Positions 11,609 through 23,138 of a stretch of DNA of 64,000 nt are shown here, one piece after another; the stretch's first letter is position 1; each line of letters opens with the position of its first letter. The position numbers were made by a program, and so were the translations under genes. Under the pieces are notes generated by a model. It was given only the letters and a program-made list of their open reading frames with translations. It had not been told where the DNA came from and did not search any database. The DNA is taken from contig NC_068351.1 of assembly GCF_014633365.1 (NCBI RefSeq), positions 25,516,366 through 25,580,365 on the forward strand, written 5' to 3'. The DNA is from Diospyros lotus (Eukaryota > Streptophyta > Magnoliopsida > Ericales > Ebenaceae).

Positions 11609-12571
11609 AGATATATATCTTATAGTAGTGGGCGAGGGAGTAGAAGGCCCAACGGTGGCTGGTGGGGCCGATTGTAGTGGTGATGGAGCCTGAAGCAGTA
11701 AGCAGCCAGAGGTGGCGAACGATGCAGTGAGTAAGGTGGGCTCGCGGTGGAGAGCCGATGCAGCGGCTGGGTGCGACGACGCTTGGCGGCCAGAAGTAGC
11801 AGGGTCAAAGTAGTAGAGGCGCGGGAGGTCGCTCGCGGTGGCGAACGGTTGATGGCGGCGGCCTCTCTCTCTCTCTCACTGACCCACCCACTCACTCCCT
11901 CAACCCACCCCCTCCCTCCGTCGTTCGCTACTGCGGCCAGATCTTAGTTGCTGTGTATATGTATGTGTGTGTTGTGTGTGAGTGTTTGTAATGTTTGCTG
12001 TGTATATGTATGTATATGTATACACTGGTATGATTATTTAACTGTGTGTGATTATTTAACTCTGTGTGTGCGTGTGTTTCTGTACCATATGTGTGTGTTT
12101 ATATTATGTATATGTGTGTTGTGTATGTGTGTTTATATTATGTATATGTGTGTTGTGTGTGTGTGTCTTTATATAATAGCTGCGTGTGTTGTGTGTGTTT
12201 CTCTACCGTGTGGGTGTTTGTGAATATGGGTGTGTATATAAAAAGTGGGTGTGTGTGATTTGACTCAAAGTCGCTGCTCAAAGTATGTACAAAAAATCTT
12301 TCAAGATTCACAATGTAAGTATCCATTTGCTGTGTTTAATATAAGGGATGAGAAAGAATGAGAAGAAAGATAATAGATATAACACAGTGAATCTTATGTA
12401 TTATCTTTCCTCTCATTCTTTCTCATCCATTCTCTCTCTCTTCACTGTGTGTATGTATATGTATATACTGTGTAGTGTGTATGTATGTGTGTGTGATGTT
12501 TGCTGTGTATATGTGTGTGTGTGTTGTGTGCGTGTGTTCTGGCTGTATCTGTGTGTATATATATACACACA

Positions 12572-12615
12572 TATATACACACCCATATATATATATAGAT
12601 ATGGGTGTGTATATA
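12572..12615. repeat. 17-bp perfect inverted repeat (hairpin)
   Basis: TATATACACACCCATAT (12572-12588) pairs with ATATGGGTGTGTATATA (12599-12615) around a 10-nt AT loop. It sits in TG/TA microsatellite DNA, so it may have arisen from simple-repeat slippage. Confidence 0.75.
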
Positions 12616-12858
12616 CCAATCTCTGTCTTTCTTTGGAATTTAAATTTTTTGTTGTTTTTTTTTTTAGTTTCATTTGAGATTTTGTTGGTAGTTATGTAAA
12701 TGAGGGAAAAGTTGAAATGGGTTGAAATTTGTAATGGAGTGTGTTGAATTATCCTATGTGGTTCTATTTTGTGTGTGGTTTTATGTATTATTAACCGAAT
12801 TAAAACAAGGGATATTATTTACGTACATACATACATACATACAAACATAATACAATAA

Positions 12859-13345
12859 TTTTTTACTGTTTTTCTTAACAAAAAAGTATTATATAATTAG
12901 TTTTGATTTTAATTTAATATAAATGTATTATATTTTTAATAATATTAATACAAATATATTTACAATATATTTTCATATTGTGTTTTATATTTTAAAACAT
13001 ATGCTAATTTCTACAATTTGAACTATTTTAGTATTTTTAATATATAAATAGTAAATACTATCATTTTATATAATATTATTTAATTGACATTCCTTAATTA
13101 AATTTAACTAATTGATTAGATTGAATTCATACATTAACGGTCCTTTTTTTTCTTAAAATTTTAAAATAAATTACATAAATATTAATGTATTTCAATCTAT
13201 TAACAAATTTTTAGATAAATTATAAATTTTTAGATAATGTATTTTAGTCTATTATTTTATATTCCTCAAATTGTAAATGTATTATTTTTATTAATAATAT
13301 TAATACAAGGGATGTCGCTTTTTTGTTAAAGAAAGCAGTAAAAAA
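12859..13345. repeat. MITE-like inverted-repeat pair
   Basis: Arms of 28 bp at 12859-12886 and 13318-13345 match in inverted orientation at 25 of 28 positions by eye (CTTTTTTGTTAA ... CAGTAAAAAA). The 431 bp between them is AT-rich and non-coding. I found no clear TSD, and a direct repeat of about 31 bp also occurs (about 12920-12950 and 13276-13306), so the MITE reading is weak. Confidence 0.3.
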
Positions 13346-14419
13346 AAAAAAAACCAAGGATATTTTGAAAAAAAGATTTTTTGGATGTCTATTTAAAAGT
13401 TTTTTTCAATTGGACATGATTTTTTTAATTTTTATATTTTGTAAATGAATTTTTTGGGATATCTTTATGATTGTGAAATGCATTTGAGTTGTGTGGATAT
13501 AAAGAAATGATAATTTATGAGTTATGATTTATAGAGATGTTAAATTTTTTTTATATTTAATTTATAATTTTAATGTTAGATTTTGTTTTTCACCTTTATT
13601 CCATATAATATAGTTTTAGTTTTAATTAATAATTTTTTTGTAAATTTATTTTTAACAAAAAAATTAAATTTATATACTAATACTCTTAATTTTAAACAAC
13701 TAAAAGTAGTCTCTTCATAAAATAAAAATAGAATTATTTTTAATGTAAGACTATTTTTGTATTTTTTTTATTTTAAATTTAAAATATCACTATCTTATGT
13801 TAAAAATAAAATTATTATGATTATTATTATTATTATTATTATACCTTAAAAACTTAAGCCCAAAACCAAGCAAATCCTTTATCAAGATCCAATTTGCCCA
13901 GAAACCCACCTAACCCAACATCAATGGTGAATCAAATTGAAAAAATATTCAATTTAATGGTAATTTCACATTATTTAATTATATATTATTATGTAATTAA
14001 ATTGAATGTATTTTAGGAACTGTTTAAAAAGGAAGTGAGAGTAAGGGTGATTTATTTGGAGCTATCAAATAAAATTGGTTTGAGAAGGAAAAGATTGTTT
14101 GTTTAGAGCTATTTAAAAAGAAAGGGATTGTTTTAATATTTATGTGTAATATAGTAAAAAAGTTTATGTTTTTTTGGGAGGGCACTTTTTTAAGAGAGTA
14201 TAATATTCTATGTTGTATTTTAAAAAAAATTGGTAAATCTTCACTTTCTATGTCTTTGTTATCTGTGGAAATTTATTTTTATTTTTTTGCATAAATTTAT
14301 ATTTGGACTTCCGAAGTGATAATTATTCATATCAGATTTTGATTTTGGTTTTAATTTCATTTCTATAAAATTGTGTTCCGATTTTAATTTTATTATTTTA
14401 ATGTGATTGTTAAAATACA

Positions 14420-14645
14420 TGTAATACCCTGAGAGCCCAGAGAAGTTAGTATATATCGAGGATAGTGTAAGGAAGGAAATAACACCAGCTGGATATCTTT
14501 TGGGCTGAATGTTGGCAAAGAACTCCCAAGTTAAGCGTGCTTGACCTGGGGTAATCCAGGGATGGGTGACCCCCCTGGGAAGTTCGTGTAGGCCCATCAG
14601 GATAAGTTGTTCTGGTCCTTCCTATCGCTCGAACGGGATGTTACA
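14420..14645 (+). repeat. TRIM 5' LTR (226 bp)
   Basis: Differs from the 3' copy at about 7 positions by eye, so it is a fairly recent insertion. Confidence 0.93.
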
Positions 14646-14647
14646 AA

Positions 14648-14659
14648 TGGTATCAGAGC
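14648..14659 (+). other. TRIM primer-binding site
   Basis: TGGTATCAGAGC, complementary to the 3' end of initiator-Met tRNA, two nt after the LTR. Confidence 0.9.
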
Positions 14660-14840
14660 CGACCCCCGAGCCTCTGAGCACGGTGGTGGGACAAACCTCA
14701 GCGAGGAGGCTGAGTTCCGAGGGGGGTGTGAGGCCCCTATGGGGGGTGCGTGTAGGCACCTTAGGCGAATCCCACATCGGCCATGCACGGGGGGAGATCT
14801 GGGACTGGTTGTAAGGTCGCATGACGAGGACGTCATGTGC

Positions 14841-14855
14841 TCAAGGGGGGGAGAA
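14841..14855 (+). other. TRIM polypurine tract
   Basis: AAGGGGGGGAGAA lies directly upstream of the 3' LTR. Confidence 0.85.
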
Positions 14856-15081
14856 TGTAATACCCCGAGAGCTCAGAGAAGTTAGTATATATCGAGGATA
14901 GTGTAAGGAAGGAAACAACACCAGCTGGATACCTTTTGGGCTGAATGTTGGCAAAGAACTCCCAAGTTAAGCGTGCTTGACCTGGGGTAATCCAGGGATG
15001 GGTGACCTCCCTGGGAAGTTTGTGTAGGCCCATCAGGATAAGTTGTTCTGGTCCTTCCTATCGCTCGAACGGGATGTTACA
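14856..15081 (+). repeat. TRIM 3' LTR (226 bp)
   Basis: Same length as the 5' LTR; ends GATGTTACA and is followed by the TSD ATACA. Confidence 0.93.
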
Positions 15082-15310
15082 ATACATCTATTCTAAACAT
15101 TGGGGAGGGGAGGCGTCGGGTGAGACAACACTGAGGGGAGGGCAGGAGGGACGATGATGGATGGGGGCAAGGCATTATGAGGGCTGGCAGGGGCGATGGT
15201 GGTCCGAGATGACCCGCGGGCCCCTAACCGACCGTTGTCGGGGGCCCTTGAAGCCTCTGACCAACAACGGTCGGGGGCTCCAAGGGTCCCCGGCGGTGGC
15301 TGGTAAGTAT
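15082..15310. other. G-rich spacer of the giant insertion
   Basis: No gene. G-rich DNA (15100-15200) followed by a 9-bp inverted repeat, GACCGTTGT (15230-15238) and ACAACGGTC (15264-15272). Confidence 0.5.
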
Positions 15311-17759
15311 TGTAATATCCAGTAATTAATATTAAGGGTATTTTTGGAAGTTGTTGGGTCAAAATGAAATTTATCAAAATTTCAGGCCAATGTGTAATAT
15401 TCAAAACTTGAACAAAAAGGCAAGAGACAACCAAGAGGAAACTTGGAGGGTAAAAAAAATGTTCAAAGAATTATGGGATGTCAAAATCAAGAGATTTGTA
15501 AAGGTTTTGGGTTAAAATTTTACAATTAGGGGCATTCGGGCCAAAGTGCAGAATCTAGAAATTGGTGGAGGGTGGCCAAAACGAGGATTTTTCTAGACTT
15601 TAAAGGGTTTATTGACACATTTTAAACTTAAGGGGTTTAATGGAATAGGTGAGAAGCCTAGGGTTTGAGTGAAATGGGCAGAATCGTGAAATATCAAAGT
15701 TTAGGAGGTGGAAGTGCAATTATCGAAAGTTGGGTGTGAAACCTGCAAATCACCGGCCAACTTTGCGGCGGCCGTCGTCGGAACTTGCAAAGGGTATCAA
15801 AATGATCTCCAGGCCATGATGGTTCGATTGAACCTAGCTATTGGCCGAGATCTATAGCAAAACGGTGGGAATTAATTTTTTTAAAAAAACTGAATCTGGC
15901 CGAAAATTTTGAAGTAATTTCATCGCGATTTGGTTTGATTTTGGGGCTTCTAATGATCATATTCGAAGCTTGGGAGGTAGGAAAGCTTCCTATTGGTCGA
16001 AGAACCGGTCGAAATCGGGTATAAATAGGGTTCGAGTGGCCGAGGGTTTAAAAATAAAATCGAAGATGGTTGGTCGTGTTTCGGGAAGAATTGAGTCTTG
16101 GGAATAAGGGGCTTTTGTTCCTTGAGTTCTAGGGAGTTTTTTTGGAGAATTTGGTGTAAGTTTTAAGGGGTTTCAGAAGCTTGGCCGGAAAATCGGGCTT
16201 CGCCGGAGCCGACCCTGTAAACGGCCGTTTGAGGCTTTTCCGGTGGATTTTTCTGACGATAGAAGGTACCCCTAGGATTGCCTCCTCAAGAGCTTCAAGG
16301 CCATATAAGTTGTTTGGCCGTTTGAAGTTGTTGCAGACCGCCGTCGCCGGAGAAGGAAGCCGGAGAAGACGAGGCGCGTGACCAGCACGCACGGACTTCA
16401 GTCGCAGCCCACTTGCTTGGCGCGTGAGGGCGCGTGGCGCACGGTATGTTTCTGAAATTAATTTTAATATTTTTGTAAAATTATTTTAGGGATATTCATG
16501 CAAAAATATTTGGAGAAAATAGGCGTTTGGCATTTACAATGGATTTTCGAAGGAAAGAAAGGTTTAAAAAAAATAGGAAAAAAATAAGGAAAATTGAGAT
16601 AAGGATGGGAAAAATAGAAATATTAATTTCTATAGTCATAATGGCAATCAGGGGACGACTTGTCTATTAGAAGAAAGGAATTACACGATTTTCGAAGTGC
16701 AACACGCTTTTCGAGGCAAAAACCAGCTTTTTCCGAATTAAGGTGAGAGGTTCGAATCCAGTCTTACTATTGTTAGAGAGTGTCTTGACGTGTTGGTTGT
16801 GACTTCAGGTAAGTAGTTACGCCTTCAGAACTTGGGATACATCGTATAGGTGTTTACTTATGTATATACCGTTTGATTGGAATAATGCATCGATTGTTTA
16901 ATTTCTTAAAAATATGAAGCATGGTACGCTTTTCTTTTCATATCACCGAGGTTTTTTCTTAATTTTTGTGTTATTATTATCGGGATGGGGTCTTCTTGAG
17001 AATGGGGCAAGGTTAATCCTGGCGATCCGGTGACATGGTAGGGCACTTAGGGATTAAGTATGTCGCGGCAAGGTCAACCCCAATGGTGTGTGGAATGGAT
17101 TTTTCCACGGGAGGTTGAGAATGCCAGGGAGATTTCTCATGTTAGACATAATGCATGTGATTTTTGTCTTAAATGTCATATTCTTGTGTTACTCATGCAT
17201 TCGGTAATCTGTATCATGCCATCACTTAGATGATTTTATCATCTAATTTGGGTTATGCCCTTGGAACGTTCAACGTTCCAGCCAGGGATTGCTGCAAGGA
17301 CAAAGACGTGGCCGGTTGAGGGCAATTAGTGATGGGAGTATTAGCTGATGTATCATTTTCGGTTATTGGAAATTATTTTGATATATGTACGAACAAGCGC
17401 ATGATAGTGTTATTTTTTATTTTATTATGTTGTATTTCGTATCTCACAATGTATGAACATCGTGGTAGGCCACGGTATTTATGTTATGATATTATGTTCC
17501 GCTGGGTATGTTATGACTCGTTTAGTTGAGACTATGGATCTTGTTAGCTGAATGGGCAAGACTGGGGTTCTCGGGGTTTTTACCTGCATGTGAAGATTGT
17601 TCTTGGAATCACCGCGGGCATCGGCTATTGCATGTGACGGGATTTTTCATCTGCATGTGAAGATTGTTTCCAATGGTGCCGCATGTGACAGACTTGAAAA
17701 AAAAAAGATTCCCAGGAATTTCCTTATAGTGACGCGCCCGTGAAAGGTGGGGTGTTACA
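15311..17759 (+). repeat. 5' LTR of element A
   Basis: TGTAATATCC to GGGGTGTTACA, 2449 bp. It contains a TATAAATA box at 16020, three CGCGTG motifs (16375, 16421, 16431), and the palindromic module TTGGAACGTTCAACGTTCCAG at 17261-17281. Small ORFs inside are also present in the 3' LTR and are not genes. Confidence 0.96.
16020..16027 (+). promoter_or_regulatory. TATA box of element A 5' LTR
   Basis: TATAAATA at offset 709 in the LTR. Transcription would be expected to start about 30 bp downstream, which makes R-U5 about 1.7 kb long. Confidence 0.75.
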
Positions 17760-17761
17760 AT

Positions 17762-17773
17762 TGGTATCAGAGC
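17762..17773 (+). other. Primer-binding site of element A
   Basis: TGGTATCAGAGC starts 2 nt after the LTR, complementary to initiator-Met tRNA. Confidence 0.93.
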
Positions 17774-17962
17774 CCTAGGTTAAAACCCTAGGATGGTTAG
17801 GCTAGGTTACGGAACTTAGCATGGTTAGAACTATTGAACAAAAACTTAGAATAGGGTTATGGATTCTAAGAGACATTTGGAATTTAGAAAGAAATGATAT
17901 GGACACTTTAAGAAACACGTGTTCGAGGTTTCTGAGTTAAATTTGTGTGTCATTAGCAAGCA

Positions 17963-18430
17963 ATGGTGGATCAAGTGTTATTGTCACACTGGACGCACAG
18001 AATCGAAGCTCGTGGAAACCCACAAGAGGAAGATGTGGTTGTGTTTCTCAATGCAATGGAAGAAATAATAGACGACGTACCTCCAAGTTACCGACAACTG
18101 AATGATCTGCCGGAGTATCAAATTGAGTTTCTTATCAACCAGATGGTAGGGGAGTGGAAGACATTTGCTCAGTGGGTATGGCAAGATTGGGTATTTGAAT
18201 CCTTACACGAATTTTGCACACGAATGAGAGAACAGTATGCAGACCTTTATGGAGAAGCTATGGAGGATGAAGCTAAGGAAGGAGCCGCAGCTGAAGAACC
18301 TGAAGAAGAAGAAGACATCGTTGACTTTAGTACTGACGAGGACTCCCATGAGGATAAAGATGGACCCCCGGCTGAGTCAGATGAGGACATCGGTATAAAT
18401 GAGCCATGGATCTGGAGGCCAAAGGATTAG
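17963..18430 (+). CDS. Extra ORF between PBS and gag, unknown function (155 aa)
   Basis: An ATG-initiated ORF of 155 codons in frame 2, while gag-pol is in frame 1; it ends 158 nt before the gag ATG. I do not recognise a family. The first ~100 residues look globular and helical and carry five Trp, including a dense EWKTFAQWVWQDW segment. Residues ~100-147 are strongly acidic (EEPEEEEDIVDF, then DEDSHEDKD), and the end PWIWRPKD is aromatic/basic. No zinc knuckle, protease or membrane segment is visible. Tekay elements are not usually described with a gene here, although Ogre elements do carry an ORF before gag. The family B element has only about 180 bp in this position and lacks it. It has no stop codons, but with five stops in about 1500 codons of gag-pol an intact 155-codon ORF is not statistically surprising. 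An upstream ORF of 39 codons starts at about 17820. Confidence 0.6.
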   Translation: MVDQVLLSHWTHRIEARGNPQEEDVVVFLNAMEEIIDDVPPSYRQLNDLPEYQIEFLINQMVGEWKTFAQWVWQDWVFESLHEFCTRMREQYADLYGEAMEDEAKEGAAAEEPEEEEDIVDFSTDEDSHEDKDGPPAESDEDIGINEPWIWRPKD

Positions 18431-18588
18431 CAAAAAAAAATATATATATAACAATATAATAACATGTTAGGTTTATTTTTCCTGTTATGTTATTACGTTT
18501 TGTGCTTTAACCTTTAAGGAATAAGATTGTCCCTTTTTCTTGAAATGAGTTTGTCTTGAGAATAACCAATATCCGTGGTTCACTCCAG

Positions 18589-21500
18589 ATGGTGAATACA
18601 CAAAGGCCCCGAGATACTATCAATAACGATTGTGGGAGAAGGGAAGAAGATAATCTTGAAAGCCAAGGTGACCGTAGAAGTCATCTGGGGGGGAACAGAC
18701 GATATGTTGGGGAATCAAGTACTGGAGAAGATCGGTTTGGGAGAATAGAAAGATTTTTGGAAAACATGTTGACTTACGTGAGTAGGGAAGAACCTACTCG
18801 GCACACAACCACGGCACTGGAACGGTACCGACATTTGAGACCCCCTGTGTTCAAGGGTAGGATTGGCGATGATCCTAGCTCAGCTAAGTATTGGCTTGAG
18901 CAGACTGAGAAATTACTTCAACACCTCCAATGCAGCGAGGAGGAGAAAGTAAGGTGCGCAACCTACACGCTGGAGGAAGAAGCAGGTCGGTGGTGGCAAT
19001 CTACCGAACGTTCCATAATGAGGTCTCAACAAGAACGCGAGGAAGATGGGAGGGATGTGCCAATGTATACTTGGGCAGGATTCAAGGATGAGTTTAACGC
19101 CAAGTACTTCCCCAAGAGCTGGAAGGAAGAAAGGATCTGGGAGTTTATGAGACTCAAGCAGACCGATGAAATGTCTGTGAACCAATACGACAACCGGTTT
19201 ACTCAGCTAATTAAATACGTGCCCATGTACGAAACTGATGAGAGTCAGAAGGCACAAAAGTTTGTTTCAGGGTTGCGAGTAAGTCTTCAACAAGTTTTAA
19301 GCGGGTGGGACATTGATACCTACAAGGAAGCATTGCACCGAGCCCTAACCATTGAGAAGAACTTAACGCGGGTGAAAATAATCAAGACTGAAGAAGGGAG
19401 CAAGGGAAGTAAATCGGGAAATTTAATGGCCCAATCTAAGGAAGAAAGGAAATGCCCTTGATGTAAAAAGAAGCACCCTGAGAAGAGATGCGTTATAAAA
19501 TGCTACGGATGCGGTGAAGAAGGCCACATTGGAAGAAATTGCCCAAAGATCAAAGGAACGCCTCAAGTAGGGTATCAGGGAAAAGTGGTGTGCTATAATT
19601 GCGGGCAGCCGGGGCATATCTCGCGAGAGTGTCCAAAGAGACAAAAGATGGAGTCGCCAAGTGGAGGAGCACAGAATGTTCGTCCAGGTCGAGTGTACAA
19701 CCTGACTTGTGAAGACGCAGAGGCCGATCCTGTAGTTATTGAAGGTACACTTCTCCTTTCAAATATTCCAGTTCATGTTTTAATAGATCCGGGTGCTACG
19801 CATTCGTTTGTTTCGCATGCATCTGTAGAAAGTCTAAAGCTAGAGCCAAGAGAGTTGGGTTATCAAATGATAATAGCTACGCCTATGGGTTCAACCCTAA
19901 AGACAGCAGTAGGATGTCAGGGATGTATTCTCAATATAGGGGGAAAAAGTTTTAAGATAAACTTAGCAGTACTAGATATACAAGATTTCGACATGATCAT
20001 AGGAATGGATTTCCTATCAGTACATGAGGCGAAGGTGGATTGTAAGAATAAGATAGTAAGCTTACTCGAACCTAGCGGAGAATGGATTATGTTCCAAGGC
20101 CAGAATAATAAGAGTAAGAGAAAACACGGCGTGACCTTGCAAGCATTGCAATCAGCCGAACCGAAATCAAATAAAAAAAGTCTCGAGTTGGAATCAGTGA
20201 GGGTCGTGAATGAGTACCCTGAGGTCTTTCCTGAGGATTTACCAGGATTACCTCCCCCTAGAGAGATCGAATTCTCAATAGATCTTGTACCAGGTATGCA
20301 GCCTATATCCATACCTCCGTATAAGATAGCCCCAGCCGAGATGAGAGAGCTAAAGGAGCAATTACAAGGCTTGACCGACAAAGGATTCATCAGACCAAGT
20401 GTGTCACCTTGGGGAGCTCCTATACTATTCGTTAAGAAGAAAGATAGTACCTTACGGATGTGTACCGACTATCGGCAGTTGAATAAGGTAACTATAAGGA
20501 ACAAGTACCCGCTGCCTAGGATTGAAGAATTGTTTGATCAACTTCAGGGAGCTAGGATATTTTCAAAGATAGACCTTCGGTCAGGGTATTACCAGATGAA
20601 GATCAAACCAGAAGATGTACCCAAGACTGCTTTTCGATCGCGATATGGCCACTATGAATATTTAGTGATGCCGTTTGGATAAACGAATGCGCCTGCTGCA
20701 TTCATGGATTTAATGAATCGAACTTTTAAACCCTTCTTGGACAAATTCGTAATAGTATTCATAGATGATATCCTAATATACTCTGCCAGTGAAAGAGAAC
20801 ATGAGGAACATTTGAGAATAGTTATGCAGACCCTAAAGCACCACAAGCTATATGCCAAATTTTCAAAATGTGAATTTTGGCTTACTCAAGTAGCTTTTCT
20901 TGGACACATAATTTCTGCAGAAGGAATAGCTGTTGATCCAGCCAAGATAGAAGTAGTTCAAAAGTGGCAGGCACCTAAGACCGTCAGTGAAATTCGAAGT
21001 TTTCTTGGTCTAGCCGGATACTACAGAAGATTTGTGGAGGGATTCTCGAAGATATTCGCTCCACTTACTCGATTAATGCAAAAGGAAGTCAAGTTCGAGT
21101 GGGATGAAAAGTGTGAGCAGAGTTTTCAAGAACTTAAGGTTTGATTGACAATGGCATCGATTTTAGCAACGCCAACGGAGTCAGGAAAGTATGTGGTGTA
21201 CAGCGATGCTTCAGGAATAGGTTTGGGATGTGTTCTAATGCAAGACGAGAAAGTGATCGCTTACGGATCTCGACAATTAAAAAGGCATGAGCAGAACTAT
21301 CCAACTCACGACTTGGAATTGACAGCCATAATCTATGCCTTAAAGTTGTGGAGACATTATCTTTATGGAGCGCAGTTTGAAATTTTTACGGACCACAAGA
21401 GTTTGAAGTATATCTTCTCTCAGAAGGAATTGAATATGCGACAACGAAAATGGATGGAATACTTGAAAGATTATGATTGTACCATTTCCTATCATCCAGG

Positions 21501-23103
21501 GAAGGCAAACGTGGTTGCAGACGCTCTTAGCAGAAGAAGTTCTGAAATAATAGCTATCATGATGGTTAAGGAGTGGGAAATGATTGAGGATTTTAGCCAT
21601 CTGACAGTAAGTGTTAGGCCTAAGCCAATCAAGGGATATTTGGCAAATTTGACAATCTAACTTGATGTGGTGAATCAAATCAGGTTAGCTCTTCAGACAG
21701 ACACAAGAAGAAGTCAATGGATAGACAAGAATGATCAAGTAAGAGCACCTGAATTTAGTTACCACAATGGTATACTACGGTTCCAAGGGAGGACGTACAT
21801 GCCAAAAGATCAAGACTTGAGACAAATCATCTTAAGGGAAGCTCATCGAGCTAGGTACACCATCCACCCAGGATCCACGAAGATGTATAAGGATCTTAGG
21901 GAAATTTATTGGTGGCCTGGAATGAAAAAGGACGTAGCAAGGTACGTGGCACAATGTGATACCTGTCAACGTATCAAAATTGAGCATCAGCGCCCAGGGG
22001 GAATGTTACAACCTTTGAACATACCCGAGTGGAAATGGGATCACGTCACTATGGACTTTGTGACCAATCTACCTTGAAGTTCCAAAGGAAACAATGCTAT
22101 CTGGGTGATAGTAGATCGATTGACCAAGTCAGCACATTTCTTGCCTATTAAGATAGGGCAACCAACTCACGCTTTGGCTCAGTTGTACATTGAGGAGATA
22201 GTACGATTACATGGAGCCCCTGCAAGCATAGTGTCAGATCGAGACCCACGATTTACGTCAAGATTTTGGGAAAGTTTCCACAAGTGTATGGGAACGCAGT
22301 TAAAACTCAACACGTCTTATCACCCCCAAACCGATGGACAGTCCGAGCGAACAATTCAAACGCTTGAGGACATGTTGAGAGCATGCATTTTAGATTTTCC
22401 AGGAAGTTGGGAGAAGCAACTACCATTGGTAGAATTCGCTTACAACAACGGGCACCATAGTAGTATTGGGATGGCTCCTTACGAGGCGTTGTACGGGCGA
22501 AAATGCAGAACCCCACTTTGTTGGATAGAAACCGGGGAGATAGGATTAATTGGACCTGAGATAGTACAGGTTACTACTGAAAAGATCAAAAGAATTCAGG
22601 AAAAAATGAAAACAAGTCAAAGTCGTCAGAAGTCGTACGCTGATCATAGAAGACGAAATTTAGAATTTCTAACCGGTGATAAGGTATATTTGAAAGTTTC
22701 CCCATTCAAAACAGTGATTCGAGGGAAAAAGAAAGGAAAACTAAGCCCAAGATATATCGGTCCATATGAAATCTTGGAGAAAATTGGACCAGTAGCCTAC
22801 AGAGTAGCTTTGCCAGTAGAATTAGCAGGTATACATAACGTGTTTCACGTATCCCAACTGCGAAAACACGAGCCAGATCCGACGCAGGTTCTTCGAAACG
22901 AGACCCTAGAAATACGAAATGATCTAACCTATCCCGAAGAGCCAGTTCAAATCTTAGACCAAAGGGACCAAGTCTTAAGAAACAAGGTTATTCCGTTAGT
23001 AAAAGTGCTATGGAGATATCATGATGAAGAAGAAGCCACTTGGGAACGCGAAGAAGAAATGAAAACATCTTATCCACATTTATTTAATTGTAAGAATGAA
23101 TGA
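18589..23103 (+). pseudogene. Element A gag-pol polyprotein with five in-frame stops
   Basis: One continuous frame of 1505 codons with no frameshift. The start is the ATG at 18589 (MVNTQ), which matches the start context of family B gag at 29690. Order: capsid (YRHLRPPVFKG, 18820-19400); zinc-binding region with two CCHC knuckles, [14 protein letters not shown] and [14 protein letters not shown] (19500-19640); protease with DPGATHSF at 19786; RT with FIDDILIYS at about 20758; RNase H with SDASGIGLG at 21202; integrase HHCC (21840-21990), then [17 protein letters not shown] and [10 protein letters not shown]; and a chromodomain-like end (22930-23090, EEATWERE). Stops: TGA 19459, TAA 20680, TGA 21142, TAA 21658, TGA 22075. 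Family comparison suggests Arg (CGA) for the three TGAs and Gln (CAA) for the TAA at 21658, i.e. C-to-T changes; the TAA at 20680 replaces Leu. As annotated it is a pseudogene. Confidence 0.95.
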
Positions 23104-23123
23104 TTTCGAGGACAAAATTCCTT

Positions 23124-23138
23124 TTTAGGGAGGAAGGA
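23124..23138 (+). other. Polypurine tract of element A
   Basis: Purine-rich AGGGAGGAAGGA directly before the 3' LTR TGTAATATCC. Confidence 0.85.

Larger units (their letters stand above)
10895..14419. repeat. AT-rich and microsatellite-rich left part of the giant insertion
   Basis: No gene. Contents in order: AT-rich DNA (10900-11270); pyrimidine-rich CT/CCCAC microsatellites (11386-11600) ending in a (TA)n run; a GC-rich block (11630-11945); TG/TATG low-complexity DNA (11950-12620); a 17-bp perfect hairpin (12572-12615); (ATAC)n near 12825-12842; AT-rich DNA with an ATT run near 13820-13842. The ORFs here are artefacts of simple-sequence composition. Confidence 0.7.
14420..15081 (+). mobile_element. 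TRIM (miniature non-coding LTR retrotransposon), complete
   Basis: A complete 662-bp element: 5' LTR, PBS, about 210 bp internal region, polypurine tract and 3' LTR, with 5-bp TSD ATACA at 14415-14419 and 15082-15086. It has no coding capacity and would need proteins from an autonomous element. LTR ends are TGTAATACCC and GATGTTACA. A related internal region and LTR occur on the minus strand at 38799-41244. Confidence 0.93.

Noticed and set aside
11233..12699. Many ORFs in CT, TG and TA microsatellites
   Set aside because: Repeat translations (Cys/Val/Tyr, Arg/Glu runs) with no protein-like pattern.
15230..15272. 9-bp inverted repeat as a DNA transposon terminus
   Set aside because: Too short, G-rich context, and no TSD or partner.
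17762..17773. tRNA gene fragment
   Set aside because: Only the 12-nt primer-binding complement is present, with no cloverleaf around it.
18556..18588. Upstream extension of element A gag (TTG start)
   Set aside because: No ATG; the ATG at 18589 matches the start context of the family B gag at 29690.
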